Assembly: GCA_030220185.1 (NCBI GenBank) | Contig: JASPKZ010007428.1 | Coordinates: 527,501 to 591,500, forward strand | From: Diploptera punctata | Taxonomy: Eukaryota > Arthropoda > Insecta > Blattodea > Blaberidae | Length of the DNA stretch: 64,000 nt | Direction of reading: 5' to 3' | Shown here: one piece after another, positions 1 to 10,115 of the stretch | Layout of the letters: each line of letters starts with the position of its first letter | How positions within the stretch are numbered: the stretch's first letter is position 1 | Translations under genes and position numbers: made by a program | The notes under the pieces: generated by a model | Database searches by the model: none | The model's input: only the letters and a program-made list of their open reading frames with translations | Told to the model about the DNA's origin: nothing

Positions 1-371
1 TAATGCTTTCCAATCATTCCCTGTATAATCTACTTCCCTCAAATCATAGTTAATATTATTCTCCCGCCTCATTCTTGGTCTACCAACTGGGCGTTTTCCC
101 TCTGGTTTTCCTTCAAGAAGTTTCCATGCAAGTCTTTCATTCCTATACGTGCAACATATCCTGCCCATCGCAGTCTACGAGACTTAACTGCACTTATTAT
201 ATCTGGCTTCCTATAAAGACCATGTAGTTCAATGTTATGTAGTCTTCTCCATTCACCTGTCTGTTCATCTCTCTTTGGTCCAAAAATTTTCGTAAGTACT
301 TTATTCTCAAATACTTGTAATCTCCCTTCCTCCCTTAAAGTAAGAGTCCATGTTTCGCACCCATATAATTA
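1..371 (-). pseudogene. RTE-type LINE, 3' coding fragment
   Basis: Read on the minus strand, this is the C-terminal part of the RTE-type reverse transcriptase seen best at 30910-31270: it matches the region that there encodes CETWTL, KRDEQTDEWRRLH, RLRWAGHVARMGNERRAW and GKRPVGRP. The fragment enters from the left window edge, so its 3' end is not visible. Its high-coordinate end near 371 abuts unrelated AT-rich DNA, so the copy is 5'-truncated. It has no catalytic domain and is a dead remnant. Family assignment is by direct comparison inside the window; the RTE clade label rests on the endonuclease of the longer copy. Confidence 0.85.
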
Positions 372-503
372 AGTGGAGTATTACCATTATTATTCTCAGC
401 GTTCACACACGCAATCAGCAACTATAATTTCGTTATATTGCAATAAATATTTTACTAAAATTAAAAAAGATTATATAAATGTATATATATATATATATAT
501 GTG

Positions 504-829
504 CGTCCACCGCCGTGGTCTCCAGGTAGCGTGCTGCGTTTTCACGCAGCGGGACCGCGTTCGATCCCAGATCGGGACAGTTTTTCTGGGTGAGGTTTTT
601 ATCGGGGTTTTCCTCACCTGTAAGACAAATGTCAGGAAAACTTTAAGGACCAAACGGTCCCCGAAATCATATGGCCACCATCATCATCCTTATTATCATC
701 ATCATATTTCACCGGTGTGGAAAACAAAGGGAAGCTACCACACCTACAATTCCCTAGTAAAGCTGCAAAGCATAGCATGATGCTATGATTGCAGTGAAAG
801 ACCTGCCCTCGGAAGAATTACTATGGATG
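504..829 (+). mobile_element. SINE-A, nearly full-length copy 1
   Basis: tRNA-headed SINE. An A-box-like stretch (516-531, TGGTCTCCAGGTAGCG) and a B-box-like stretch (558-568, CGTTCGATCCC) lie about 40 bp apart, as in an internal pol III promoter. A conserved body follows, containing CTCACCTGTAAGACAAATG, a CAT/CAC-rich stretch, and a tail ending in ACTATGGATG. It is flanked by TA microsatellites (480-500 and 830-854), so it either sits in TA-repeat DNA or carries a TA tail. Seven or more related copies occur in this window. Confidence 0.85.
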
Positions 830-879
830 CATATATATATATATATATATATAAGACATGAAAAGAAAAATACATTCCT

Positions 880-965
880 GAAACGCGATTTGAACCGAGA
901 CCTCTGAATAGTTACTTCAATGCACTACCGCTTACGGTATCCAGACATCGTAGCACAAACATTTA
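880..965 (-). mobile_element. tRNA-like SINE head, minus strand
   Basis: Read on the minus strand, the segment resembles a tRNA: a D-arm-like GTAAGCGGTAGTGCATTG and a B-box-like GGTTCAAATCGC about 35 bp later. The 3' side runs quickly into T-rich DNA and a TA repeat. It is most likely the head of a decayed tRNA-derived SINE; the family cannot be assigned firmly. Confidence 0.5.
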
Positions 966-1924
966 TTGTTCCTTTACATATATTCTCTATCACGAGAGGT
1001 AGAGGGAACTATGTCTCACTGCCCACTAGTGGCTACTATAAAAATTAACAAATTTAATATAATTTTTACTTTATAGCAGTGACGCTTATATAAATATATA
1101 TATTGTTAAAAATGCCATTGATATTTATATCTATACCTCTGCATTAAGTAAATATTCTTAAATTATACATAATCTATTTTCAAATTCTAAAAAGAGATTT
1201 TCTGCAGAGTTTCAATTCTGACTTTTATTGGATATAGATAACGAATTTGCATATGTAACCCTATAAGGTCAACAATCGTATGTATTATTAAATTTTCATG
1301 AACGTTATATAGGCTTATATATTTTTGATTTCTATAATTTGTGTTGTCAGATATTAAAAATTACACAAAAATTGAGGGAAATGCATTCAGAATTAATTTT
1401 ACAGAAATATGTGCATGTTTCTAGATTAAATTACGGATAGCATTAGGCACAAAATTATCGGTATTCACATTCATAAACTTATTTTAGTAATTTTTAGTTA
1501 GTTTGTTTGAAAATGTATTTGATTATATTCAATAAACTTAATTTTCATTAAATTAAAAGTTTCATTATTACATGATTAATTCAAACTTGCAAATGAATAA
1601 CAAATTAAAGTTGGCCTTTTTGTGTCCCTGATCATAATAAGACTAATTTGTGTTATAAAATGTTCGTATTTAATAGTTGGATTTTCATTAACATCGACAA
1701 TAAACAGGTACACATATTGAATTTCCAAACAAATCGATCCTACAACTATCAGTTAACAACCAATCAATACCTAGTATTGCCATATTTGTTGCACTTACGT
1801 TTTCATCATCATCAAAATATTACAGAATATGACGAGTTAAACATAGCCAAAATTATTATGAAAGGCGATTCCCGATGGAATCAGTATTGTTAAACATGTC
1901 AAAATCGTTCGGCGCACCATGGTA
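966..1924. other. AT-rich, no gene seen
   Basis: AT-rich sequence with short open frames only (for example 1648-1893), no recognisable motif, no splice-flanked coding segment and no clear repeat family. Confidence 0.6.
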
Positions 1925-2058
1925 CCGGAGTTGACTCTGCCTCGAGATGAATGAATTTTTCACACATGCACATAGATTTAAAGGGCCATTACAAACGGCT
2001 GACGTATCGTGCCGATTGTCTAAGAAAATGGTAGCCATGAACATGTACAATACCTAGA
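1925..2058 (+). mobile_element. SINE-D body fragment
   Basis: Contains GTTGACTCTGCCTCGAGATG, then GGCTGACGTATCGTGCCGAT and TTGTCTAAGAAAATGGTAGCC. These match in order the body of the SINE copies at 14665-14842 and 39885-40172 (GTCGACTCAGCCTC, GCCGATTGTCTAGAAA). The tRNA head is missing, so the copy is truncated or diverged. Confidence 0.6.
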
Positions 2059-2569
2059 GCAACCTTTGACCTATAGTAGGAAAAATTTACCATTTACAAT
2101 GCAATAAAATAGTCCTGGACGACCAGTGGTTAATATGATCGCCGCTGCATACCAAACTGGAAACTTCTAACGAGGGTAGGATCGATGAACTTATAAGGAT
2201 GTAAAAATATCTAGCATGTTAAATGCCACTTACTTCAGGTTTTAGGTAATTTTACTTCTCGTAATCTAGGAGACGGGACCTACAGTTTTAGGTCGATACG
2301 GAAGGAACTTATACAGTCCGCAGATTAAAAAAAAAAAGAAGTGAGGGATGAGGCTAGCAGGGAAAAATGTATGCGGCATAATAACAAACACCAAAAATCA
2401 ATTATCTGTGTGATTTCGAAACTCCTTTACCTACATTATTGCCATATTATGAACACGTTATTGTTATGGGAGATTTTAATACAAATATGATGACTCATAC
2501 AATAAGTTAAAATATACCTTCTTACGTAAAGTCCGTCGTCCTCAACATATGAAATATGTATTAGTTAAG

Positions 2570-2609
2570 CCTGTAGGCCTTTCAGAACATCCGTTCCATC
2601 TTCAGCAGG
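2570..2609 (-). ncRNA. Hammerhead ribozyme motif, left palindrome arm
   Basis: On the minus strand: stem I 5' strand CCUG (2606-2609), core CUGAAGA (2599-2605), stem II GGAAC-GGAU-GUUCU (five pairs including one G-U, loop GGAU), GAAA, palindromic stem III AGGCCU (2575-2580), cleavage base A (2574), and stem I 3' strand CAGG (2570-2573) that pairs with CCUG. All invariant core positions of the CUGANGA...GAAA fold are present. The very short loopless stem III is the kind reported for hammerheads in Penelope-like elements. Activity is untested. Confidence 0.75.
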
Positions 2610-2734
2610 TCCTTCTTCGCTACAGTATCTAGTATGTTGGTTGATGCTGCTGGTCCTAATGTGGTGAGTCACGACAACACCACATTAGGACCAGCAGCAT
2701 CAACCTTCACACTAGATATTGTAGCGAAGAAGGA

Positions 2735-2774
2735 CCTGCTGAAGATGGAACGGATGTTACGAAAGGCCTACAGG
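2735..2774 (+). ncRNA. Hammerhead ribozyme motif, right palindrome arm
   Basis: Mirror copy of the left-arm motif: CCUG (2735-2738), CUGAAGA (2739-2745), stem II GGAAC-GGAU-GUUAC, GAAA (2761-2764), stem III AGGCCU (2764-2769), A at 2770 as cleavage base, CAGG (2771-2774). Stem II has one G/A mismatch absent from the left arm; the catalytic core is intact. Confidence 0.7.
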
Positions 2775-3217
2775 CATAACGAATACATATTTCATAAGTT
2801 GAGAACGATGGATTTTACCTAAGAAGGTATATTTTAACTTATTTTATTTTATGACTCTCCACCTCAACGGTTTTATCAATGAATTTTATTAGTATTGAAA
2901 TATGATGACGCAAAAAAGAGTTTTAAAAGAACTTAGGTTGAGGAGACGGACCTACAATGTAACTATTTTATAGTTTTTAACCGTACATTATATTACTGCA
3001 AACAAAGGACTCCGCAGAACTTGAGACAATGTTCCAGTGTTGTAGTATGACTGTTTTACCTCAACATCTGACACACTACTTGACTTAATTATAACTAACC
3101 ACCCAGACAGTGTCCTAACCCACGGCCAGTTACCGGTGCCAGGTCTTTCTGCTCATGATACGATTTATATTGCCTATGCATTACAGACACCTAAATTGAC
3201 ACCAAAGACAATAACAT

Positions 3218-3268
3218 GTCCATCCATCCATAGTAATTCTGCCCGAAGGCAGGTCCTTCAATGCAATC
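3218..3268 (-). mobile_element. SINE-A 3'-end fragment with target duplication
   Basis: Minus-strand copy of the last ~45 bp of SINE-A (compare 38521-38568: GAAGGACATGCCTTCGG, AATTACTATGGATGGAT), ending in a GGAT-type tail. It is flanked by a 7-bp direct repeat, ATAACAT (3211-3217 and 3269-3275). Removing the insert and one repeat leaves the LINE reading frame continuous across the site. Confidence 0.8.
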
Positions 3269-4927
3269 ATAACATATAGAGACTTGAAACACATAGACGA
3301 GGAAGCACTACTTCAGGACGCCCAGCAGGTACACTGGATTCTCATTTGGAGCTTCAAGTCTGTAGATGAAAAAGTGGAAACGTTTAATAATAATATTTTG
3401 CAGTTATATGACCGCCATGCACCTCTCAAAAGAAAGAGAGCTAGACCACCTCGTGCACCCAGGATGACACCGGAAATAAGAAACCTAATGACTGATAGAG
3501 ACTTAGCCTACCGTACTTACTTACGCAACAAATGTGACCTTAATCTAAATGAACACAAACGACTAAGAAACAAAACCACTCAATTAATAAGAAAGGCTAT
3601 ACTAAGATATACATATAGACTAATTGACCCCGGTATTACATCCTCAGAAATGTGGAAAAATCTTAAGACAATGAGCCTTGGGAAAGAATTTCAACAGACA
3701 AATGACAACAGGACTAGTGTCTCTATTGAACATCTGAACGAATACTTTACAAACATTAAGACAGGTAAAACTATTACGAAAGACTGCTCTGACAATAGAC
3801 CGACTGAACTTGCTCCCACACGGGATAAGTTTTTCTTTTCTTACATAAATACTGATGACGTAAAGAAAGCATTGAGGGAAATTATATCTAAAGCCATAGG
3901 TGAAGACAATATCAATATAACTCTTTTTAACAAAATCTTGGACATTATCTTACCAACTTTGATTCACATATTTAATGCCTCTATCATGACTGCAACATAC
4001 CCTAACATGTGGAAGAAAGCACATGTACGTTCTATCCCCAAAGTAAACACTCCTTCTTCCCCTCAACATTATAGACCTATCAGTATCTTACGAACCTTAT
4101 CAAAAGCACTGGAACGGATTATAAACAAACAACGTACCGACTATTTAAATGAACACGAACTTCTTGACTCTTACCAATCGGGATTTCGGGCTGGTTACAG
4201 CACGGCATCCGCATTACTTAACTTTACTGAGGACATACGTGAGGCTATGGATGAGAGTAAATTGACAATTCTAACTTCAATCGACTTTTCCAGAGCCTTT
4301 GACACGGTAACTACAAACATATTACTGTCAAAATTTAAGTTACTAAATTTTTCTGAAAATTCGGTTCAGTGGTTCCACTCCTACCTTACTGGCCGCCAAC
4401 AATGCGTTGTTGTAGGTGATCGTTTTTCTTCATGGAGGTCAGTGGAGTGCGGAGTACCACAAGGATCAGCATTAGCTCCAATTTTGTTTTCTATATACAT
4501 CAACGACATGAGTGACTGCATTTAGCATTGCAAATATCATATCTATGCTGATGACTTTCAACTTTATATACATACTATACCGGAATTGATTAGCAATACA
4601 ATTAAACAACTTATTGAAGGTCTTCACTCCATAGCAACGTGGACAAAACAAACAGACCTTTTTATAAATCCTGAGAAGTCACAAGCAATTGTCATCGGCC
4701 ATCAAAGTCTATTAAACAAAATTGATTATTCATCGATAATTTCTGTAGATATAAATCAAACAGAAATTCCGTTTAAACCTTCTGTGAAAAATCTTGGTGT
4801 ATATTTCGACCAAAACCTTAATTGGCAGGTTCATTTAAGAGAAACTTGTAAAAAAATATATCCAATCTCCCATTCCCTAAAACGTTTGAAAAATGTCCTT
4901 CCTTCTTCGAAACCAGTGGGCCAATAG
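3269..4927 (+). pseudogene. Reverse transcriptase of CR1/Jockey-group LINE
   Basis: Longest open part 3284-4525, continuing at 4586-4927 after a stop at 4523-4525. Domains in order: the endonuclease-RT linker with RPPRAPRMTPEIRNLM; RT blocks with HYRPISILRTLSKALER, YQSGFRAGYSTASALL, SIDFSRAFDTV (first catalytic Asp), GVPQGSALAPILFSIYIND, then after the stop YADDFQLY (the YADD catalytic box), a thumb region with NPEKSQAIVIGH and VKNLGVYFDQNLNWQVH. The stop directly before YADD and the loss of the C-terminal part make it non-functional. The same protein, minus strand, is at 15400-16905; a related one is at 31684-33380. Confidence 0.85.
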
Positions 4928-5335
4928 GCTTATTGTAACTACAGTCCACCGGTACAGACTAATTACTCATCAACGGAGGAACTCTACATCTTTCAGTGGC
5001 CGAAAAAGTATTATAATATAATTCAATATTTAAAGAAGGAACACGGCACATAAAAGTATATAGAATGGGAGCGGACACCACTAAGTAAAAAAAAAAGGTG
5101 AAAAGTGATACAGAGAAAGAGAGAAAAATAAATGTATAGTTACAGTAACTACAAACAATAAAATAATTAATATTTAGAAATGAACGCCACCAATGCGTTA
5201 ATAAATGTATATTGACATAGTGTTATGTAGCGAGAGGGGCAGTAGAGTGAGAAAAGAAGAGAGACAAGGTCAATAACTAACTTTTCGGCACTACTGAAAA
5301 CCCTGAGTTTCATGCAGCAATTATGTTCTCTAGAC
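4928..5335. other. No gene seen
   Basis: AT-rich spacer between two LINE remnants. Only short frames without motifs. Confidence 0.55.
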
Positions 5336-5339
5336 ATCC

Positions 5340-6600
5340 TTATCCTCATATAATATTTTCCAACCATTTAATGCATAATTCACCTCCTGCAAATCATGAT
5401 TAATTGTATTCTCCAATCTCATATATAGTATAGTTTATTGGCGCTATCCCTCTTTTTTTTCTGGATGAAGATTCCATACCCATCTTCAGTCCCCATTCAT
5501 GCCACATGCCCTCCTCATCGGAGTCTACGATAATTAACTGTTCTTTTTATATCTGGTTTCACATAAAAATCATGTTGTCACTGACGTGATGTCTTCTCCA
5601 TAAGCCTATGTGTTCATCCCTCTTTAGTCCAAAAAATTTCGAATGAAATTTATTCTCACTAAAAGCAAGACATCATGTTTCGATTAATATAATATAACAG
5701 AAAGAATAACCGTTTCATGTATCTTTAGTTTAACGTTTGTTGAGAGACGTTAGGATCAGAGAAATCATTACATTGCACAATAGCATGCGTTTCTAGATTT
5801 GGGTCCATGTTTAATGTATTTATTCATATCATATATGTTTGCAAATATTGTTCGCAGGTATTTAAATTCAACCACTTCCTCAAAATATCCCTCATTTGTT
5901 AAATATTCTTTACCACATTTACCATTGTATAATGTATTTCTACGTGTAATCATATATTTCATTGGTTGATTGACTGATTCCTCTTCATCCCGCTCGGGAC
6001 ATGGATGCTCACCTAGTGAGGAGTTTCATAAACAAGCTAGCAGAGTTACTCTTATTTGCCTATAGATGATAGTGAGGGATATGTGATTAGTAAATCGCCT
6101 CGAGGACACATCTAGTATAAAACTAAAATATTACGTGGATCGTATATTTTGCTCAAAGACACTACATAGGCATTAGCTTCTCCTACGAGCCCAGACACGG
6201 GATCCGCGGCTTACAGTTCCTCCCGGAACACCTGTTCTTTGGATTTTGCCAATCAAAATCCGTCGATCCCGGTCGGTGTTGAACCCATGATCCTTGGTAC
6301 CAGAGGCTAAGAACATAACCACTAGAAAATCGAGGTCTACGACGATATATATAATTTTATTTAATTAATACCCAGGCTCAGTTTCTTAGTGTTACTTATT
6401 AGAATATGTTAGTTGCTCTTTGTATTTCCTCGATATCGTCTAATACATCATCAGCTTAACTAATATCTGGAAAAAATATGCCTACCGCTAATCAGATACA
6501 TTCGAATAAGTCTACATTTTTAGAAATTTCGGATTCCTGTAGGATACTATCGACTTGCTAGATCTTATACCTTTTGTAAATATACGCCTAAGTAAGGTTT
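5340..6600 (-). pseudogene. RTE-type LINE fragment, interrupted
   Basis: Minus-strand copy of the RTE reverse transcriptase C-terminal half. The best-preserved piece (5768-5962) reads KYMITRRNTLYNG and FEEVVEFKYL, matching KYMVTRRNSVYNG and FEEVAEFKYL of the copy at 28.1-31.4 kb. Homology to the thumb and RT region resumes at about 6365-6600, where the window has CAGTTTCTTAGTGTTACTT and later TAGGATACTATC. The 5963-6364 gap is an insertion. Frameshifts and stops are abundant; this is an old copy. Confidence 0.7.
5963..6345 (-). mobile_element. SINE-like insertion in RTE copy
   Basis: Separates two collinear halves of the RTE fragment. At its high-coordinate end, on the minus strand, is a tRNA-like head with TCTAGTGGTTATGTTCTTAG and B-box-like GGGTTCAACACC (about 6270-6345), followed by GATTTTG and GGAACTGTAAGCCGCGG. 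A similar minus-strand head is at 36770-36945. Exact borders are uncertain. Confidence 0.5.
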
Positions 6601-7017
6601 TTATCACTTTGAATTTTCAAAATTAAAATCGAGCATTCGATTTTTTATGTATTCCAGCATCGAAACAAACTTCGTGAGTTGTAACTGAAATGATTAATTC
6701 TGAATCTAACTTGCAAATGAAATCGAAGAAGATAATTTTGTGTGTCCCTACGTTTAATAAATAAATTAAGGAATTGAAAGAAGTACAGTTCATCGTAATT
6801 ATATGTTATCCAAAATGTAGTTATTTTTAATAGTTGAATCCAGGCCTTCACGGTCAGCGGAAGGCATCTTCAATGGCGAGTACTTCTAGGTAATGTCGGA
6901 GGCTCGACTGTTAGTTTTAATATTATGCCTAATATTATAGGTGATGATTTCGTTCGGTTAAATTTTAAATGCTGCAAAACTCAAAGTAGAATTTAATTTA
7001 AGGTAGGTAATTGGAAG
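6601..7017. other. No gene seen
   Basis: AT-rich spacer; short frames without recognisable content. Confidence 0.5.
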
Positions 7018-7165
7018 TTATTATTTATTTAACGATGCTCGGTAACAGGTCAGGTCATCAGCGTCGCAATTCAAATCTGGACGTGAAATATGCGACATAG
7101 TTTTCTCTCAGCTGCTTCTTATTTCAGGCTGAGGCCTTTTAATAACTTCACTTAATTCCCAGGCA
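7018..7165 (-). mobile_element. SINE-F body fragment
   Basis: Begins TTTAACGATGCTCGGTAACA, then TCAGCGTCGCAATTCAAATC. The same blocks occur at 17546-17640 and 23050-23110. TTTAACGACGCTCG-type repeats are widespread in insects in my experience, forming the 3' part of a tRNA-headed SINE read on the minus strand. Here the head is missing. Confidence 0.5.
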
Positions 7166-7411
7166 ACTCTAATATATCCATCGGACTAATATCTCTTCCA
7201 GTAATTACTGTGGATTATGAATTGTGGTAAGTTTTAGTTTTTTTAATAACATTTTTAACAAACTAAACTGATTAATATATTCTCTTGTAATTATTCCCAC
7301 GATAGTGGCTGAATAGGTGTCCTGTGGTAATATAAAACTGTAATTTCGCCTAACCGAAATTTTCACGTAGGAGCTAGGGGTAATTAATTACATAAACAGA
7401 TCACGTAAATA

Positions 7412-8955
7412 CACTGCTCAAAACAATTAGAGGAACACTATGAAGTATGCAATTATTTTTTCATTGGATAAAGGTACAAACATGAGATTAATAAAGTACA
7501 TTATTTGTGGTTATTTATTTATTTATTGCTCATGTCAGTAAAAACAAATGAATAACGATGACAATTAACTTTTCAAATAATTCCGCTATGTAATCAATTG
7601 ATTCTTGTGCTTATTTTTCAAAGTTAAACACTCGTTATATAGAGTTAATATCGTGTATGGCCTCCACGACATTCGATGACAGTTTGGCACCTTCGTGGCA
7701 TGCTCCCAATAAGATTCTGGATTTCCTCTTGCGGGATATTCTCCCATTCCTCCTTCAGAGCATCTCCAAGTTGCTGCAGAGTCTGTGGAGCTTGATGTCG
7801 GTTCCTGACCTTCCTGTCTAGAAGATCCCACAAGTGTTCAATAGGGTTGAGGTCTGGGCTGACCTCTGGCCACTGCATTACCTCAATTTCATTCCTCCTC
7901 AGAAAATCCCTGGCGACAGTTGCAGAATGTGCCCTGGCATTATCCTGCATAAACAGAAATTCAGGGCCTACTCCAATGGCAGCAAGGACTACATGCTCTT
8001 CCAGAACGTGCTCGATATACCGGACAGCATACAGTCGCTGGGGAACAAGTACATGGTCCGTACTATTGTTGTAGATAACTCCGGCCCACACCATTATGGA
8101 ACCTCCTCCGAATCTATCAATTTCTTGTACAGTATCTGCAGAAAATCTTCCTCCTGGCCGTCCCCACACCCTCAATCGACTTTCACAACGTGTAAGACGA
8201 TACTTGGATTCGTCCGCGAAGAGCACAGATTCCCACTGGTTCAGGTTCCAATCACGATGTTTTTCAGCATACGTACGTCTTGCTGCCTTATGCCCATTTG
8301 TTAAGCGTGATTTTTTAACGGGCCTTTTTGGAAGAATATTCTCTCTCCTTAATCTGTTCCTTATGGTTTGGTCTGAAAACCCGGATTCCGGAAGCCATAT
8401 GAAGGTCATTCTGCAGGTCTTTTGCAGTTTTTGTACACTGTCGAAGAGCAGAAAGAACAACGTATCTGTCATCCTGGGGGCTTGTTTTAAATTTACAGCC
8501 CTGGCCACGTCTTCTACAATACTGACCTGTCTCTCTGTGTCTGTTGCGTAACCTGGACACCACGGAAGGAGAGACCCCAAGCTCTCTAGCCACTTGTCGC
8601 AGATATTGATCTTGTCGTAAAAGATGTAGAGCATGATGCACTTCAAACTCATTTAAATGCCTCATTTTGTCAGAGACTTCAATAAACAAGGCAATAATCA
8701 ACATTCTTCACTATAGCAACGTCAGGAAGTTTACCAATTAGAAGTGGCCAGTGGCTTCCAAAATAAAAAACAATTCTGTATATTTGTTATTTGAGGTAAT
8801 TGTTCTGTATTTAGGCCATGGATCTTTAAAATTTGTATCCAATGATAAAATTAATAATCCAATTTACATATTGTCCAACATTCAGCATCACAGCTTTAAA
8901 AAACAATTACTTATTCAATTTATTACAAGTGTTCCTCTAATTGTTTTGAGCAGTG
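7412..8955 (-). mobile_element. Tc1-family DNA transposon, full length
   Basis: A 1544-bp element with perfect 28-bp terminal inverted repeats (7412-7439 and 8928-8955, starting CACTGCTCAAAACAATTAGA), flanked on both sides by the TA dinucleotide (7410-7411, 8956-8957), the hallmark target duplication of Tc1/mariner insertion. It contains one transposase gene on the minus strand (7645-8665). Both ends look intact, so it could be mobilised by transposase supplied in trans; its own gene carries a frameshift. Perfect terminal repeats suggest a younger insertion than the LINE copies around it. Confidence 0.93.
7645..8665 (-). pseudogene. Tc1-like transposase, one frameshift
   Basis: Cut-and-paste transposase of the DD34E type. 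Start chosen at 8663-8665 (MRHLNEFEVHHALHLLRQD), stop TAA at 7645-7647, about 340 codons in total, the usual Tc1 length. The N-terminal paired-like helix-turn-helix region has LGVSPSVVSRLRNRH; a second HTH region has VSDQTIRNRLRREN after frame correction. Catalytic residues: D in VLFADESKY, D in FMQDNARAHSA, E in SPDLNPIEHLWD with exactly 34 residues between the second D and the E. One extra base in the A run at 8376-8379 shifts the frame between the two HTH halves. No other disabling lesion was seen. A single-base assembly error cannot be excluded. Confidence 0.92.
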
Positions 8956-8957
8956 TA

Positions 8958-9782
8958 TATATAATTAAATTAAACACAACAAATCTTAAAGCACATTCAC
9001 CTCACTGATAATTTAGATATTAATTAACTTAAAATAAAACTTATTGATGACATTGATAGTAACACTATATGGCGTTACATGAGTAACGGTAACTTCACCA
9101 GCAGGTGTGTCGCCTGCCATGGTTTGTAAAAGAATGAGAATTCCCTAGCTAAGCAGGCAATGCGTGGCGCGGTTTCCAGAAAACCAGTTACATCGAGAAC
9201 ATTCGATGACATTAATGTTCTATGTTGGCAGATCTGTGTCGCCATATTTAAGTAGGAGGAGTTTTAACTCTCCAATAATGAATGAGGAATCATGTCTTGC
9301 GCACATATTCAAAGTTAGCGCTATTCAAATAATTTAAAAGAAATAAGGTTGACGAACATAACTTAACCAAATTTTAAATATATGCAAGTCATTGTCTAAC
9401 AATTGAGAATGCTGACCTAGTGGTTCTCACACATGCCTACGTGACTTTCAACACGCAGATCTTATGCACCCATATAAAGCATGGTGCACTTTAAATTAAG
9501 AAATACAAATTCTTAATAGTTTAGTACTTGATTTAAAAACAGTGGTAATATGTATAAGTGCGTTAGTTCTGGTGGTAAAATTAAAGTGATATCATTCCAG
9601 GCCTCAAGAGTCCAGTGTGAAAATAGGAGGTTAAGGCGATGGGCACGAGATATTAGCAGGATTTTCACTTCTGCGTCACGGTCCTTTTTACCCCAAATAT
9701 ATATGCGTCTGGTACTAATTTTAGTTAGAGGCTGATTCGATCCCAGGTCAGTGGTGTCCGCTAGAACTTATAAGACTATTTA
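8958..9782. other. No gene seen
   Basis: Mixed-composition spacer. Weak tRNA-like or SINE-like phrases (for example GATTCGATCCCAGGTC near 9735) are too diverged to assign. Confidence 0.5.
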
Positions 9783-9885
9783 AAAATTCTGACCCCATCG
9801 TGATTTGAACCAGCTAACTTTAATCTTGTTATGTGTTGCCTTAACCACATAAGGCTTTCGCGTCGGTTGTTGTGGGCTGCTGGTT
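9783..9885 (-). mobile_element. SINE-D head fragment
   Basis: Minus strand reads a tRNA-like head with TGTGGTTAAGGCAACACATA and B-box-like GGTTCAAATCACG, then GGGGTCAGAATTTTTAAA. This parallels the SINE-D copy at 39885-40172 (TTGGTTAAGGCAATACGCAA, GCGTTCAAGTCGC, GGGGTCAGGATTTTTAAA). Confidence 0.65.
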
Positions 9886-10115
9886 ACCATTTTCCTTCCC
9901 AAGTTTTAAGTGTGTGCGGGTTGAAATCCGGCTGGGGTAGATTAATTTTTCTGTGCGTAAATATCCTGAGTATGGCAAAAGAGTATAAAGATGGGAGTCA
10001 TGTGTCGTGGATTTATGGCAAGTGAAAGAACTTCAAGGCTTGAAACAGAAGCCTCTGGGCAAATATTTTTGGCTCTATCACGGCCACATTTGAATCGCGA
10101 TGATAATGACCTTAG
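9886..10115 (+). mobile_element. SINE-E copy
   Basis: Contains B-box-like GTGCGGGTTGAAATCCGGC, then a body with GGGAGTCATG and CAAGGCTTGAAACAGAAGCC. It parallels 36318-36560 (GGGTTCCAACAAGGCC, CTCAAGCCTGAATAAAGGGC) and 56116-56370. Diverged. Confidence 0.5.

Larger units (their letters stand above)
2501..2843. repeat. Near-perfect palindrome carrying two hammerhead motifs
   Basis: Two arms of about 166 bp (2501-2666 and 2678-2843) are inverted copies around an 11-bp spacer (AGTCACGACAA). The outer ends match (ATAAGTTAAAATATACCTT on one side, its complement on the other), as do the inner ends (ATGCTGCTGGTCCTAATGTG). It interrupts LINE endonuclease sequence. Each arm has a hammerhead core and resembles the 3' end of a Penelope-like element placed head-to-head with its inverted partner. 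The arms differ at scattered sites, so the structure is not brand new. Confidence 0.85.
2340..4927 (+). mobile_element. CR1/Jockey-group LINE, interrupted and decayed
   Basis: A non-LTR retrotransposon on the plus strand. Endonuclease remnants appear around 2410-2500 (VMGDFNTNM, an apurinic-endonuclease D-x-N block) and around 3070-3217 (LLDLIITNHP, LPVPGLSAHD). The reverse transcriptase follows from 3269 to 4927. Two insertions interrupt it: a PLE/hammerhead palindrome at 2501-2843 and a 51-bp SINE-A tail fragment at 3218-3268 with a 7-bp target duplication. The element stops abruptly near 4925 without a 3' end, the opposite of the usual 5' truncation, so a later deletion removed its 3' part. 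The clade is given broadly because I cannot run a phylogeny. Confidence 0.8.

Noticed and set aside
373..780. 135-codon frame with a His-rich run
   Set aside because: It is the translation of SINE-A and its CAT-rich patch; the same false frame recurs at 37035 and 38274.
7834..8551. Three plus-strand frames inside the Tc1 element
   Set aside because: Antisense to the transposase, with no motif of their own.
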